Part shown: positions 1 through 8,909 of the stretch, in pieces
Position numbering within the stretch: the first letter of the stretch is position 1
How the letters are laid out: each line of letters opens with the position of its first letter
DNA from: Colwellia sp.
Lineage (GTDB): Bacteria > Pseudomonadota > Gammaproteobacteria > Enterobacterales > Alteromonadaceae
Direction: 5' to 3'
Assembly: GCA_022969175.1 (NCBI GenBank)
Contig: JALJPB010000014.1
Span: 1-64,000, forward strand
Length of the DNA: 64,000 bases
The notes under the pieces: generated by a model
What the model was told of the DNA's origin: nothing
The model's input: only the letters and a program-made list of their open reading frames with translations
The model's database searches: none
Position numbers and translations under genes: made by a program

Positions 1-170
1 CTGATAACCGCTGAAAGCATCTAAGCGGGAAACAGGCTTTGAGATGAGTTCTCACTGGGACTTTAAGTCCCCTAAAGGGTCGTTGGAGACTACAACGTTG
101 ATAGGTCAGGTGTGTAAGGACTGCGAGGTCTTGAGCTAACTGATACTAATTACCCGTGAGGCTTAACCAT
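1..170 (+). rRNA. 23S ribosomal RNA, 3' end (partial)
   Basis: The first ~170 bases match the conserved 3' end of bacterial 23S rRNA: the helix region around GAAAGCATCTAAGCGGGAA and the terminal GTGAGGCTTAACC are recognisable. The gene begins outside the window. The end is placed at about 170 by comparison with the E. coli 3' end and may be off by a few bases. The 5S gene follows after ~128 bases of AT-rich spacer, so this is the distal part of an rrn operon read rightward. Confidence 0.95.
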
Positions 171-298
171 ACAACACCTAAGTTGTTTTATGCTTAGATT
201 GTATGAGACTGACATGTATAAATAGAAAATTCACGCACTAGTGACTTGAATAAGAAAACTTTTGTTTTATATCACCATTCCAAGATTGTACCTTTTTT

Positions 299-414
299 GT
301 TTAGCGACAATAGCGACATAGTCCCACCTGATCCCATTCCGAACTCAGAAGTGAAATGTGTTAGCGCCGATGGTAGTGTGGGAGTTCCCATGTGAGAGTA
401 GGACATTGCTAAAC
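299..414 (+). rRNA. 5S ribosomal RNA
   Basis: The core CCCACCTGATCCCAT, CGAACTCAGAAGTGAAA and GCGCCGATGGTAGTGTGGG blocks of gammaproteobacterial 5S rRNA are all present. The ends are set by the closing helix, where GTTTAG at 299 pairs with CTAAAC ending at 414, giving about 116 nt, the usual length. It lies downstream of 23S and upstream of tRNA-Tyr. Confidence 0.96.
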
Positions 415-423
415 TTCTCTTTA

Positions 424-452
424 GAAAAGCTCGACCTTCGGTCGGGCTTTTC
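424..452 (+). terminator. Hairpin between 5S and tRNA-Tyr
   Basis: An inverted repeat of about 12 bp (AAAAGCTCGACC against GGTCGGGCTTTT, one G-T wobble) with a very short loop follows the 5S gene immediately. It resembles an rrn terminator, but the T run is only four bases and tRNA-Tyr follows 8 bases later. It may be a leaky terminator or a processing hairpin. Confidence 0.7.
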
Positions 453-460
453 GACCCTGT

Positions 461-545
461 GGAGGGGTTCCCGAGTGGCCAAAGGGATCAGACTGTAAAT
501 CTGACGGCTCAGCCTTCGGTGGTTCGAATCCACCTCCCTCCACCA
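461..545 (+). tRNA. tRNA-Tyr (anticodon GTA)
   Basis: An 85-nt class II tRNA with a long variable arm. The acceptor stem GGAGGGG pairs with the 3' strand ending in CTCC, followed by discriminator A and an encoded CCA. The anticodon GTA is at 495-497 within GACTGTAAATC, and the T arm GGTTCGAATCC is present. It carries tyrosine to UAC/UAU codons. It sits at the distal end of the rrn operon and is followed by a strong terminator. Confidence 0.97.
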
Positions 546-553
546 TCATTTAG

Positions 554-585
554 AAAAGCCCGTAGTTAATAACTACGGGCTTTTT
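554..585 (+). terminator. Terminator after tRNA-Tyr
   Basis: A perfect 14-bp stem (AAAAGCCCGTAGTT / AACTACGGGCTTTT) with a 3-base loop ends in a T run. It closes the rRNA-tRNA transcript. The A-rich left arm also lets it serve the leftward gene whose stop codon is at 594. Confidence 0.92.
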
Positions 586-593
586 GCTTTTAA

Positions 594-2222
594 TCAACCT
601 GCTTTTAATTGTTCGAACTTATCTTTTAATTTTTTGTAGCGTAAATTGGTATTTTTGTTTCTAACCGTATGATCAAGAGAACTGATTATAGTGCCTGCTT
701 GGTGTAGGCTTTTTTTAGTATCTGGGTTTGACTCGTACGCTATTAATAAAGCTTGAGTAAGGTTAAGTTTTATACCTAAATGTTCCGGGTAAAGTTTTAA
801 CGCTCTTCGCAGTTTTTTTATAGCGCTAGTGTAATCTCTGTTTTTATATAAACCGGCAGCAACGTTAAGGGCTTGTTGTGCTTTTGCTTTGTCTAATTCC
901 CCTAATGAACTATCAGCGAGTTTATCAATTTGTGTCATTATTTCTAAATCATCAGCACACCTTTCAATCAGAGAAGTCACCAACTGCTGAGCAGAATTAA
1001 ATTCATTGAGCTTAAGTAAACTCTTACACATTTCAATTAAACTAAGCGGAGCTATAGTATCTTGGGATTTATCTAATAATTTCTTTGCTTGGCTGTACAT
1101 TTCAGTAGCAGATCTTGATTCATTGATATTTTTAAATAAACAGGCTGAAAGTAAATTCGATTGGATTTTTAATTCAACCTGATTAAATTCTTTAGTCATT
1201 GATGCCAAGGCTTTAAAAGCTTTATTATTTAATCTTTTTGCTAAATGTACCGATATTTCACTGGAGTATTGTGCTAGCGAACTGGCAAACTTTAAGGCAT
1301 TATCAGGGTGGTGGTGAATAGAATTATAAGCTAAGTCATTAGTTTGTAAAAAAGCATCACTGGCCTTTTCATAATGTTCGTTATTAAGACAAAGTTCTGC
1401 GTAACATTTTAGTCGAGCTACAGACCTTGGAGAAATAAATAAAGCCTGCTCGAGAACATCTTCTGCTTTTTGGAACTCTTCTAAGGCTTGATATGCTTCT
1501 GACAACCAGTCGTAGGTATCGAGGTAACTTGGATAATGTTGTTTTACTTGATTAAATAAATGTATAGCAGATGGTATTTTATTTTCACTAAGAGCAATTT
1601 TACCTAAGCCAATATTTGCCCACTGACAATTTGGTTTATCTTGATTACTCAAAAATATTTTTTCTGCCAATTTAAATTGTTCTAATTCGAAATATTGACG
1701 TGAAATTATACCAAGGCATTCTAATCGGTATGGACTCCCTTTTTCTAAAGCTTCATTACATAGACGTATTATTTTCTTGTGATTACCATTATCTAAAGCT
1801 TGATAAATGGCTGACATAGATTCTTTTCTATGAGTACACCGATCTAATCGTTTAGTTAACTCGTTAACAGTGTATGGTTTAGTTAAGTAATCATCAGGTT
1901 TATGCTCTAGAGCAGCGAGCACCATAGCTTGTGAACTTTCTGCGGTAATTATGATAACAATGCATTGCCGGGCAATAGCATTACTGGTTCTGAGTTCTTC
2001 TAATAGTTGTTGGCCATTTTTCTGATCTTCACCTAAGTCATAACCTAAGAAAATGATGTCGTAAGCTATGTTTTGACACATAGCTATAACATCACTAGGA
2101 TAGAGTGTCGAATCTATACGGCTAGCATTTAAGCTTAATGCAAACTGTTTGAGAGCATCTCTTGATGGTTTGATGTTGTCAACAATCAAAAAATGCTTCT
2201 TTCCGTAGTTAATAAAGGCCAT
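594..2222 (-). CDS. Receiver-domain protein with C-terminal TPR repeats
   Basis: A 542-residue protein. Residues ~8-130 form a response-regulator receiver fold: D15 in the acidic pocket, T93, and K115 in LTKPY. The rest is helical with TPR-like repeats (clear around 235-270 and 455-500). There is no DNA-binding output domain, so signalling would go through TPR protein contacts. The receiver is atypical: the position where related receivers carry the phosphoacceptor Asp (after the DIIFL strand) is G60, with D62 two residues later. Gene order around it shows no partner kinase. This class is common in Vibrio, Shewanella and Colwellia, but its targets are unknown. The role is inferred. Confidence 0.85.
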   Translation of the reverse strand: MAFINYGKKHFLIVDNIKPSRDALKQFALSLNASRIDSTLYPSDVIAMCQNIAYDIIFLGYDLGEDQKNGQQLLEELRTSNAIARQCIVIIITAESSQAMVLAALEHKPDDYLTKPYTVNELTKRLDRCTHRKESMSAIYQALDNGNHKKIIRLCNEALEKGSPYRLECLGIISRQYFELEQFKLAEKIFLSNQDKPNCQWANIGLGKIALSENKIPSAIHLFNQVKQHYPSYLDTYDWLSEAYQALEEFQKAEDVLEQALFISPRSVARLKCYAELCLNNEHYEKASDAFLQTNDLAYNSIHHHPDNALKFASSLAQYSSEISVHLAKRLNNKAFKALASMTKEFNQVELKIQSNLLSACLFKNINESRSATEMYSQAKKLLDKSQDTIAPLSLIEMCKSLLKLNEFNSAQQLVTSLIERCADDLEIMTQIDKLADSSLGELDKAKAQQALNVAAGLYKNRDYTSAIKKLRRALKLYPEHLGIKLNLTQALLIAYESNPDTKKSLHQAGTIISSLDHTVRNKNTNLRYKKLKDKFEQLKAG

Positions 2223-2428
2223 GAGAATCCATCTTTGGTGGCAAATAGCGGTATAGTTAAGTCAATTAAAAAACCGGGTAACAGTAAAGTTGGTCATTTT
2301 AACTTTGCTGTAAGAATATAATTATATACTCTACTACAGCATTAACAAATTATTAATAATTGAGGTTTGCACTAAGTTTAAAACAATTAACACTAAAGGT
2401 GAGCCCCGTAATAACTGACAAGCAATAG

Positions 2429-2715
2429 TTATTAGCTAAAACTATGCATATTGCTCTCTATGCTTTAATGATTATCTTACCCTTTTTAGGCTTGTTAACA
2501 GTCACTAGTGATGGAAAATAATTATTATTTTTTGGACTTGGGTGCAAGGTATATTGGCGACAGATAAAGATTTAGCGCACAAACCTGAAAACATACATCA
2601 AACAATTGGTGCGCTAGGTTATTATCTGACTGGTTTACACCTACTAGCATCGATATTTAACCATGATGTACAAAGAGATAATACATTAACAAGAATGTTG
2701 CCTTTTAAAAAATAA
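2429..2715 (+). pseudogene. Decayed cytochrome b561 remnant
   Basis: Two reading-frame fragments together encode the C-terminal half of a cytochrome b561. The first (about 2429-2518) reads as a transmembrane segment containing HIALYALMIILPFLGLL and stops at TAA 2519. The second, in another frame (about 2521-2715), reads IHQTIGALGYYLTGLH and ends TLTRMLPFKK before TAA. These match the third and fourth helices of the family, including the ligand-type histidines. The N-terminal half is absent and an in-frame TAG precedes the first fragment. An intact paralogue lies at 8207-8752. Called a relic from the frameshift plus 5' loss. Confidence 0.8.
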
Positions 2716-2767
2716 GTCTGCTGCAAAAGTCTGTTAGAATGCTTCGATTATTTATGAGGGTGTTGTG

Positions 2768-4033
2768 ATGGACTTTTCTTCTTTAGCGTTAAACAAAAAT
2801 TTACTAAAATCGATAGCTGAACAGGGTTATCAACAACCGACTCCCATCCAAGAGCAAGCCATTCCTGTAATTTTAGCCAGAAAAGACATTATGGCTGGAG
2901 CACAAACAGGAACAGGGAAAACAGCAGCATTTGCTTTACCTATTTTACAGTTAATTAACGATAGCTCATGTGAAAAGAAAGTAATTAAAGCTTTAATACT
3001 TACACCAACTAGAGAGCTTGCTCAACAAGTGCATAAAAGTATTGAAACCTATGCAAAATTTACTGAAATTCGTTCAGCACTTGCTTATGGTGGTGTCAGT
3101 ATTAAACCACAAATCGCACAAATTAGTGCAGGTGTCGATATCTTAGTCGCAACGCCAGGGCGATTATTAGACCATTTAATTAATGGTTCTGTCTCTTTAA
3201 GTGAACTTGAAATTTTAGTTTTTGATGAAGCCGACAGAATGTTAGATATGGGTTTTAAAGATGAGATAGATAATATCTTAAAACGAATTCCGGTTAGCAG
3301 ACAAACATTACTATTTTCCGCTACCTTCGATGAAGCAATATTCAAATTAAGTAAAACTTTGCTTAATGAACCACAATTAATTGAAGTTAATCAAAGGAAT
3401 ACGGCCGCAGCAGAAGTTGAACAAATTGTTTATAACGTAGACGAAGACCGTAAGCGAGAATTAACATCACATCTTATTGGCGCAAGAAATTGGCGGCAAG
3501 TATTAATATTCACCCGTACTAAACAAGGTGCCGATGCTCTTGCTAAGGAGATGTGTAAAGACGGAATTAAAACACAATCAATTCATGGGGATAAGTCCCA
3601 AGGCGCCAGAGATAAGGCATTAGCTGATTTTAAAGAAGGTAAAACACGAGCTCTAGTAGCAACCGATGTCGCTGCACGGGGGATTGATATTCTTAATCTG
3701 CAATATGTTATTAATTATGAGCTGCCTTATATTGCCGAAGATTATATTCATCGAATTGGCCGTACAGGTCGTGCGGGGAATAAAGGGTTAGCTATATCGT
3801 TATTAAGTCCATCTGAAGAATGGTTATTAGAGGCTGTTGAAAAAGTTGTTGATTCACGTTTGTTGCAACAGTGGTTACCTGGTTATGAGCCGGATTTAAC
3901 CAAACAGCCAAAAAGTGATCGTAATAGTAGAGGTGGACAAAAGAAGCGTGCAAGGAAACATGCTTTAGGAGAAAAAACGACAAGTAAAAACAAAGGGAAA
4001 TCTACCAATAAACACGAGAGAAGAAACCGATAA
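2768..4033 (+). CDS. rhlE: DEAD-box ATP-dependent RNA helicase, RhlE type
   Basis: Unwinds RNA duplexes using ATP in ribosome assembly and RNA decay. All superfamily 2 motifs are visible in 421 residues: Q motif around 22-33, Walker A AQTGTGKT at 45-52, PTRELA near 80, TPGRL near 130, DEAD at 153-156, SAT at 184-186 and HIGRTGRAG in the second RecA domain. The C-terminal tail (after ~365) is basic and rich in K/R, as is usual for RhlE. The ATG at 2768 is preferred over the GTG at 2765 because GAGGG (2756-2760) is then 7 bases upstream. It ends 10 bases from the convergent exonuclease gene. Confidence 0.92.
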   Translation: MDFSSLALNKNLLKSIAEQGYQQPTPIQEQAIPVILARKDIMAGAQTGTGKTAAFALPILQLINDSSCEKKVIKALILTPTRELAQQVHKSIETYAKFTEIRSALAYGGVSIKPQIAQISAGVDILVATPGRLLDHLINGSVSLSELEILVFDEADRMLDMGFKDEIDNILKRIPVSRQTLLFSATFDEAIFKLSKTLLNEPQLIEVNQRNTAAAEVEQIVYNVDEDRKRELTSHLIGARNWRQVLIFTRTKQGADALAKEMCKDGIKTQSIHGDKSQGARDKALADFKEGKTRALVATDVAARGIDILNLQYVINYELPYIAEDYIHRIGRTGRAGNKGLAISLLSPSEEWLLEAVEKVVDSRLLQQWLPGYEPDLTKQPKSDRNSRGGQKKRARKHALGEKTTSKNKGKSTNKHERRNR

Positions 4034-4043
4034 TTCGGCTTTC

Positions 4044-4655
4044 CTAGTATTGAGCAAACAAAGCCGAAACTGACTTTTTAGGTGTTTTAACTATTTTTTC
4101 AATTAAAGTAAAAGGCACATTATCAAGTTGTGTTTTTTGCTGTATCTCCTCGATAAGCGCAAGCCAAAGTTTTGCTGTAACTTGCGCATCAAACAATGCT
4201 CTATGGTAGGCACCTGCAGTGCTAATGCCTAAATGTTTGATTAAATTCCCAAGTGAATAACTTGGTGCGTCTTGAAATACCCTTCTAGCAAGTAATAATG
4301 AACAACTAAACTTTCCAGAATAACTAGTAGAAATTTGAGTTAGCTCAGCCTCTAAAAAGCGTTTATCAAAAGAGGCGTTGTGGGCTATAAGGTTGTCATC
4401 ACCAATAAAATCAACAAAGTCACTCATTACTTGTGAACATGGAGGAGCTTCTTTAAGCATATAATTACTTATACCGGTATAGTCTTCAATAAAGGAACTT
4501 ACTCTTTTTCCAGGGTTCATCAATTGCTGAAATTCTGCAGTTATTTCACCATTTACTAAGCGAACGGCACCAATTTCGATAGCGCGATCGCCTTGGTTGG
4601 GTGACAGACCCGTAGTCTCAAAATCCAAAATAACTAGCGTATTGGCATTAGACAA
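4044..4655 (-). CDS. 3'-5' exonuclease of the DnaQ-like DEDDh family
   Basis: A 203-residue single-domain exonuclease. The four metal-binding acidic residues and the catalytic His of the DEDDh class can be seen: D11 and E13 in DFETTG, D97 in NASFD, and H151/D156 in HRALFDA. It resembles stand-alone epsilon-like or ribonuclease T-like exonucleases, so it probably degrades single-stranded DNA or RNA ends; the substrate cannot be told from sequence. The start codon appears to be TTG, with GGAAG six bases upstream. It converges with rhlE. It lies 29 bases downstream of the DUF748 gene and could share its transcript. Confidence 0.88.
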   Translation of the reverse strand: MSNANTLVILDFETTGLSPNQGDRAIEIGAVRLVNGEITAEFQQLMNPGKRVSSFIEDYTGISNYMLKEAPPCSQVMSDFVDFIGDDNLIAHNASFDKRFLEAELTQISTSYSGKFSCSLLLARRVFQDAPSYSLGNLIKHLGISTAGAYHRALFDAQVTAKLWLALIEEIQQKTQLDNVPFTLIEKIVKTPKKSVSALFAQY

Positions 4656-4684
4656 AATATCTTCCTTATAAAACTCAGCAATAA

Positions 4685-7075
4685 CTAATTGGTAAAGGTT
4701 ATTCTTGGTTTAGCCTCTTTACTGGAATCCACTTGTGGGGTGCATAATAACAGTCTTGATGAGGCTAGCTTGTGGGTATTAACCATATAATTTTTAAAGT
4801 TGTTCATTCGAGCAAGTGAAATCACTTTTAGTTTTTTACTATCAACTTTGCTTAGTTCAGAACCAGCAGGCTTGCCAATATCGGCAGCAGTGCCAATGGC
4901 ACATAAAGTGATGTGCTCGTCTGGTTTGTCTTCCAGAAGGGCTGAAAACTCTGATAAGAAAGCATTATGATTAGGCTGAAGTGCAGTTTGAGTCGCTGGG
5001 AACTCTAAGTCATTAAAACGAATTTTAAGTAAAAAATCTCCTGCGGTCATCGCAATACTTATAACATTAGCGTAAGGGACAAACGTGGTCATTAAATAAT
5101 CTTGTGCAGCACTCATTGTTGCTTGTTTAATTAACAATGTTATAAAACCACTTATACCAAAAGAGGGATCGCTTGTTTTCCCTGAAAGTGGAATATCAAG
5201 TTCAACATTACCATCGCGATCTTTTAACATGCCTAAAGCAATAGAAAATGGGATGGCGGTTTGGTCACTTATTGAATCAACCTCATCATCCTCGGCCGCA
5301 GTAAGCTCTAAGCCTCGCATTAATATTCCCATGCTGCCATCTATATCATCGCCTGTGACAGTCGTTTTTAAGGAGAGGTCTAGTTGACCAGAATCAAAAA
5401 CATACTGTAAGGCATCTTTCATATAGGTTGATACAGCGGGTAGGCTTATTTCTTTGAATGCCCCTTCAATATGATGTACCGGTAAAGGTGCAAATGGCTG
5501 ACTGAAACCTGAAAAATTAAAATGCGCATATTGCTCACTGCTTCCCACTAGCTCAAATAAAGTTTTGGTTTCTACTTGTTGATTATTAACAGGGCCAGCG
5601 GTTAATTTGGTGATGGTAAAATGACGCTTGTACAAAGGAGCAACACTATTATCAATAAAATTAATGTGACCATCGTCTAAAAATCGAAACTGACCAATAT
5701 TAAGGCTAAAGGCGGGTGATTGCTCATTTGTCGCTAGAGTGGCCTCAACGGTTGGTTCATTATCAATGGTATTTTGCTGTTCTTTTACTTCAGGTAGAGT
5801 AATTAGATTAACGAGCTCTTTATTTTCATTAAGCTGAGCATCGATAGAGAATCCAGACATAGTAACAAGTTCAATGGCTAAGCCTTGTTCAGATGCGGTT
5901 AAGTTTTTAATATCAAAACGATTAAAAAGCATAAATGGCAAAATGTCGTTGTTAGTGTCATCACTAAATGCAGCGTTGAGTAGATTAATATCATTAACTT
6001 CAACAGTATGTTGCTGATTTTCTACGGTAATAGTAATGTCTGCTAATTTAAGTTTGTTAAATTGTGCAAGCACTTGTTCTTGGCTTAAGTAACTGCTTGA
6101 AAAATTATCCACTTCCATTGTCGCCTTCGCAACAATTTTAGGAGAATGCTCAGGTACTAATTCAATATCGATATCGTTGCTAAGTATTCGGTGTTTATCA
6201 AACTTGATATGAATATCACCTTGGTGAAGATTTAGTTGCTCTATTTTAACGTCAACTTGCCTCATTGCTATCGTGGTTGAATTTTCAGTAATAGTTACTT
6301 TTTGTTCGCTCTTGGCACTCAACCGACCATTAAGTGAAGTAATGGCTTCTGGTAATAATGCACTAAAGTGCCCTAACTCCAAATCTGTTAGTGATACATA
6401 AGAAGTGATATCTCCAATGCCCCCTTTTAACTGAGCACTTAGGCTAACGGTTAAAGGAGCATCATCGAATTTAGCGTCAAGAATTACCCCAACACTTTGG
6501 TCTTTTTGTGAAGCGTGAACTCGCTCAATACCTAACGATGAAATAACTAAGCTGTGTTGATTGTTATCCACATTAATTTGAATGTCAGCATCATATAAAT
6601 GAAATTGAGCCATTTTTACAATTATTGCTGAAGCTTCTTCTTTTAAGTCGTCGGTAGTTTGAATAGCTTCAGAGGCAGAATTATTAAGAGGAATACCGGC
6701 AACTTCTATATCATCACCATTAATTTTAATACTTAAAAACAAGCCATTAATTTGAAATTCAGTAATTTGGAATTGATCAACGATGAGCTTATATAAACTC
6801 ACTTCTAAATGTAACTCTTCAATAACCAATACAGCTTCACCAGAGGCACTGCCTTTGGTGAGTGTTAAGTCATATATGGATAAATGTGATAAAAAAGGAT
6901 TATAACGAACAGAAGAAGCTTCCGATAAAAACAGATCATTTTCATTCAAAGCCAATTCTAAAATATCACTAGAATAAAAACGAGTAGCCGTTGGGGTGAT
7001 AAGCCAAATTAAACTGTATAAACAAATAAAAAACATGCTAATAAAAACAGTAAATTTCATCATCCAGCTTTTCAT
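4685..7075 (-). CDS. DUF748-type envelope protein (AsmA-like)
   Basis: About 796 residues with one N-terminal membrane anchor (first ~30 residues) and a large periplasmic region of repeated beta-rich segments. The C-terminal part, with a conserved amphipathic region (FITLLIKQATMS) followed by an LARMNNFKNYMV block, fits DUF748 proteins, which belong to the AsmA/TamB-like group of envelope proteins thought to act in lipid transport or outer-membrane homeostasis. Start: an AAGG motif lies 8 bases before the ATG at 7073-7075, while the upstream ATG at 7105 has no ribosome-binding site. The role is inferred from family resemblance only. Confidence 0.82.
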   Translation of the reverse strand: MKSWMMKFTVFISMFFICLYSLIWLITPTATRFYSSDILELALNENDLFLSEASSVRYNPFLSHLSIYDLTLTKGSASGEAVLVIEELHLEVSLYKLIVDQFQITEFQINGLFLSIKINGDDIEVAGIPLNNSASEAIQTTDDLKEEASAIIVKMAQFHLYDADIQINVDNNQHSLVISSLGIERVHASQKDQSVGVILDAKFDDAPLTVSLSAQLKGGIGDITSYVSLTDLELGHFSALLPEAITSLNGRLSAKSEQKVTITENSTTIAMRQVDVKIEQLNLHQGDIHIKFDKHRILSNDIDIELVPEHSPKIVAKATMEVDNFSSSYLSQEQVLAQFNKLKLADITITVENQQHTVEVNDINLLNAAFSDDTNNDILPFMLFNRFDIKNLTASEQGLAIELVTMSGFSIDAQLNENKELVNLITLPEVKEQQNTIDNEPTVEATLATNEQSPAFSLNIGQFRFLDDGHINFIDNSVAPLYKRHFTITKLTAGPVNNQQVETKTLFELVGSSEQYAHFNFSGFSQPFAPLPVHHIEGAFKEISLPAVSTYMKDALQYVFDSGQLDLSLKTTVTGDDIDGSMGILMRGLELTAAEDDEVDSISDQTAIPFSIALGMLKDRDGNVELDIPLSGKTSDPSFGISGFITLLIKQATMSAAQDYLMTTFVPYANVISIAMTAGDFLLKIRFNDLEFPATQTALQPNHNAFLSEFSALLEDKPDEHITLCAIGTAADIGKPAGSELSKVDSKKLKVISLARMNNFKNYMVNTHKLASSRLLLCTPQVDSSKEAKPRITFTN

Positions 7076-7328
7076 ATTTTTAACCTTGTATTGAATCTTT
7101 ATCATTAATCGAGATGATTAATTTTGCAGCATTGTACTGATGTTTACCAATAATTAACATGTAAATTACCATGTGGATGAAAGAGTTTATTTACTTTTTG
7201 TTCTATCCTTTTAAGTTTTTATATAAATAATGAATAATTATCTAGTGACGAATTGTTTTTATTAGTTGTAAAAATTAAATTATCTTTCCTACACTTACCT
7301 TATAAACTCTTTCTCAAAGCAACTACAG

Positions 7329-7538
7329 GTGAGTAAATTGGACAAAATAATAAGTAATATTGGGATGGTAATCGCTATTTTAGGATTTGTTTTATGTGCG
7401 GTGGCTGGTGGGGCACGCTTGATGGGGATGTTTCATGTATCGAGTTATGAAGCAATAACGTTATTACAAGCTGGCACGGCGTTAATGATAGCCGCATGTA
7501 CTATTCGGTTATATTTGCCAATGAAAGAGTTAGGATAA
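7329..7538 (+). CDS. Small two-helix membrane protein
   Basis: A 69-residue protein beginning with GTG and containing two hydrophobic segments (about residues 9-30 and 42-60) separated by a short polar loop. No motif points to a function. It stands alone: the DUF748 gene is divergent on the left and the yceI-like gene converges from the right. A perfect hairpin follows its stop codon. The upstream 220 bases are AT-rich and presumably hold divergent promoters for this gene and the DUF748 gene. Confidence 0.7.
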   Translation: MSKLDKIISNIGMVIAILGFVLCAVAGGARLMGMFHVSSYEAITLLQAGTALMIAACTIRLYLPMKELG

Positions 7539-7542
7539 GATT

Positions 7543-7572
7543 GCGGAACCTACACTTTAGGTTCCGCGAGTT
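7543..7572. terminator. Hairpin between convergent genes
   Basis: GCGGAACCT and AGGTTCCGC form a perfect 9-bp stem with a 6-base loop, placed between the small membrane protein gene and the convergent YceI gene. Neither side has a proper T run, so intrinsic termination would be weak. Confidence 0.55.
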
Positions 7573-7584
7573 AACAAGGCTAGT

Positions 7585-8181
7585 TTATTTTCTCACGCCT
7601 TCTATATGTAATTCTAATTCAACATGGGTTGAAGCTGGGCCTAAGTTGGTTTTAATACCAAACTCTTTAAGGCCAATTTTCGTGGTGCCGCTAAAGCCAG
7701 CACGGTAGCCACCCCACGGATCTTTACCTTCGCCAATCTTGGTCGCATCAATGGTAATTTCTTTACTTACGCCATGAAAAGAAAATAGACCCTTTATTTC
7801 TAGTTTGTCATTACCTTTATCGGTAATAGATGTACTAACAAATGTTGCTTCAGCAAATTTAGTGACTTCAAGAAAATCTCCACTGCGAAGGTGTTTGTCA
7901 CGTTCGCCATGATTAGAGTTGATACTACTAGTATCAATTTTAATGGAAATTTTAGCGTCGTTAACGTTTTTCTCGTCATAACTAAATTCACCAGAAAAAT
8001 TGTCAAAACGACCGGTTAACCAGCTATAACCTAAATGTTTAATTTTAAAGTTGATAGAAGCATGTGCTCCTTTATGATCAACCACATAATCGGCAGCATT
8101 GGCTAATGGCGATAATAATACAGCAACAAAAGTTGATGCGATTAGTGATTTCTTTAAAGTGCTTTTCATTGTGCTTTTCAT
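7585..8181 (-). CDS. YceI family periplasmic lipid-binding protein
   Basis: A 198-residue protein with a Sec signal peptide (cleavage predicted after LANA, residue ~29). The mature part starts ADYVVDHKGAHASINFKIKH and continues with the YceI lipocalin-like pattern (GRFDNFSGEF, GERDKHLRSGDFLE, GLFSFHGVSKE). YceI proteins bind isoprenoid quinones or similar lipids in the periplasm. A strong GAAGGAAGG precedes the first ATG. The gene lies 25 bases downstream of a cytochrome b561 gene, the classic yceI/yceJ pairing, so the two are probably cotranscribed and work together in electron transfer or quinone handling (inferred). Confidence 0.93.
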   Translation of the reverse strand: MKSTMKSTLKKSLIASTFVAVLLSPLANAADYVVDHKGAHASINFKIKHLGYSWLTGRFDNFSGEFSYDEKNVNDAKISIKIDTSSINSNHGERDKHLRSGDFLEVTKFAEATFVSTSITDKGNDKLEIKGLFSFHGVSKEITIDATKIGEGKDPWGGYRAGFSGTTKIGLKEFGIKTNLGPASTHVELELHIEGVRK

Positions 8182-8206
8182 TCTATATGCCTTCCTTCAA
8201 GGTTAA

Positions 8207-8752
8207 TTATGTTCTGTTACCTAACATTCTTGTTAGTGTTTTATCTTTATCAATAAAGTGATGTTTTAATGCCGCTATTGCATGCATAGATACTAAACCA
8301 ATCATAGCGTATGCCAAGTATTGATGAACCAATCCGGCAATATCTTCCTGATCGGTAAATAACTCACCGATACTCGGTACGCTAAACCATTGAAATACTT
8401 CAATAGCACGACCATCGGCAGTTGAAATTAAATAGCCACTAATCATTATTACAAAAACGAACAGATACAGTAGTCTATGGACTAGTGAACCGGCAACTCG
8501 CTCAAATTTACTGTGGTTATCTAGTGGTTTTGGTTTGGTTTGTATTGCTTTCCAAAATAATCTAAAGACCATTAGGGCAAAAAGGATTATACCTATAGAA
8601 CGATGAATATCTGGACCTTGCTTGTACCAAGGATCGTAATAACCGAGATCAACCATCCAGTAGCCTAAAGAAAATAGACCAATAATGATGATGGCAATGA
8701 GCCAATGCAAGGTAATGGTAATCCAACCATAATGATTGTCAGTATTCTTCAT
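8207..8752 (-). CDS. Cytochrome b561 (CybB/YceJ type)
   Basis: A four-helix di-heme inner-membrane cytochrome of ~181 residues. Heme-ligand histidines are in TLHWLIA (helix 1), DIHRSIG (helix 2), and HQYLAY and SMHAIAALKHH (helices 3-4). It ends in the family's KDKTLTRML motif. It probably passes electrons between the quinone pool and periplasmic acceptors. Start: the ATG at 8750-8752 has GGAG six bases upstream; the longer frame would start at a TTG. It forms a unit with the YceI gene just downstream. A decayed paralogue lies at 2429-2715. Confidence 0.93.
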   Translation of the reverse strand: MKNTDNHYGWITITLHWLIAIIIIGLFSLGYWMVDLGYYDPWYKQGPDIHRSIGIILFALMVFRLFWKAIQTKPKPLDNHSKFERVAGSLVHRLLYLFVFVIMISGYLISTADGRAIEVFQWFSVPSIGELFTDQEDIAGLVHQYLAYAMIGLVSMHAIAALKHHFIDKDKTLTRMLGNRT

Positions 8753-8909
8753 TGCTGTCTCCAATGGGTAAGTGAAGAGATTCTAACGGATATGTTGATA
8801 AGAATTAATCCTGCTAATGGATAAAGATTGTTTCCATTTGCATCTTAATCAGCTTAATTGGCTTTGATTATTAATCAATGACCTTGATTAAGCTGGCAAG
8901 ACGTTAACG

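Noticed and set aside
345-533. Reading frame on the minus strand through 5S rRNA and tRNA-Tyr
   Set aside because: It lies wholly over RNA genes and their spacer; no ribosome-binding site or family match.
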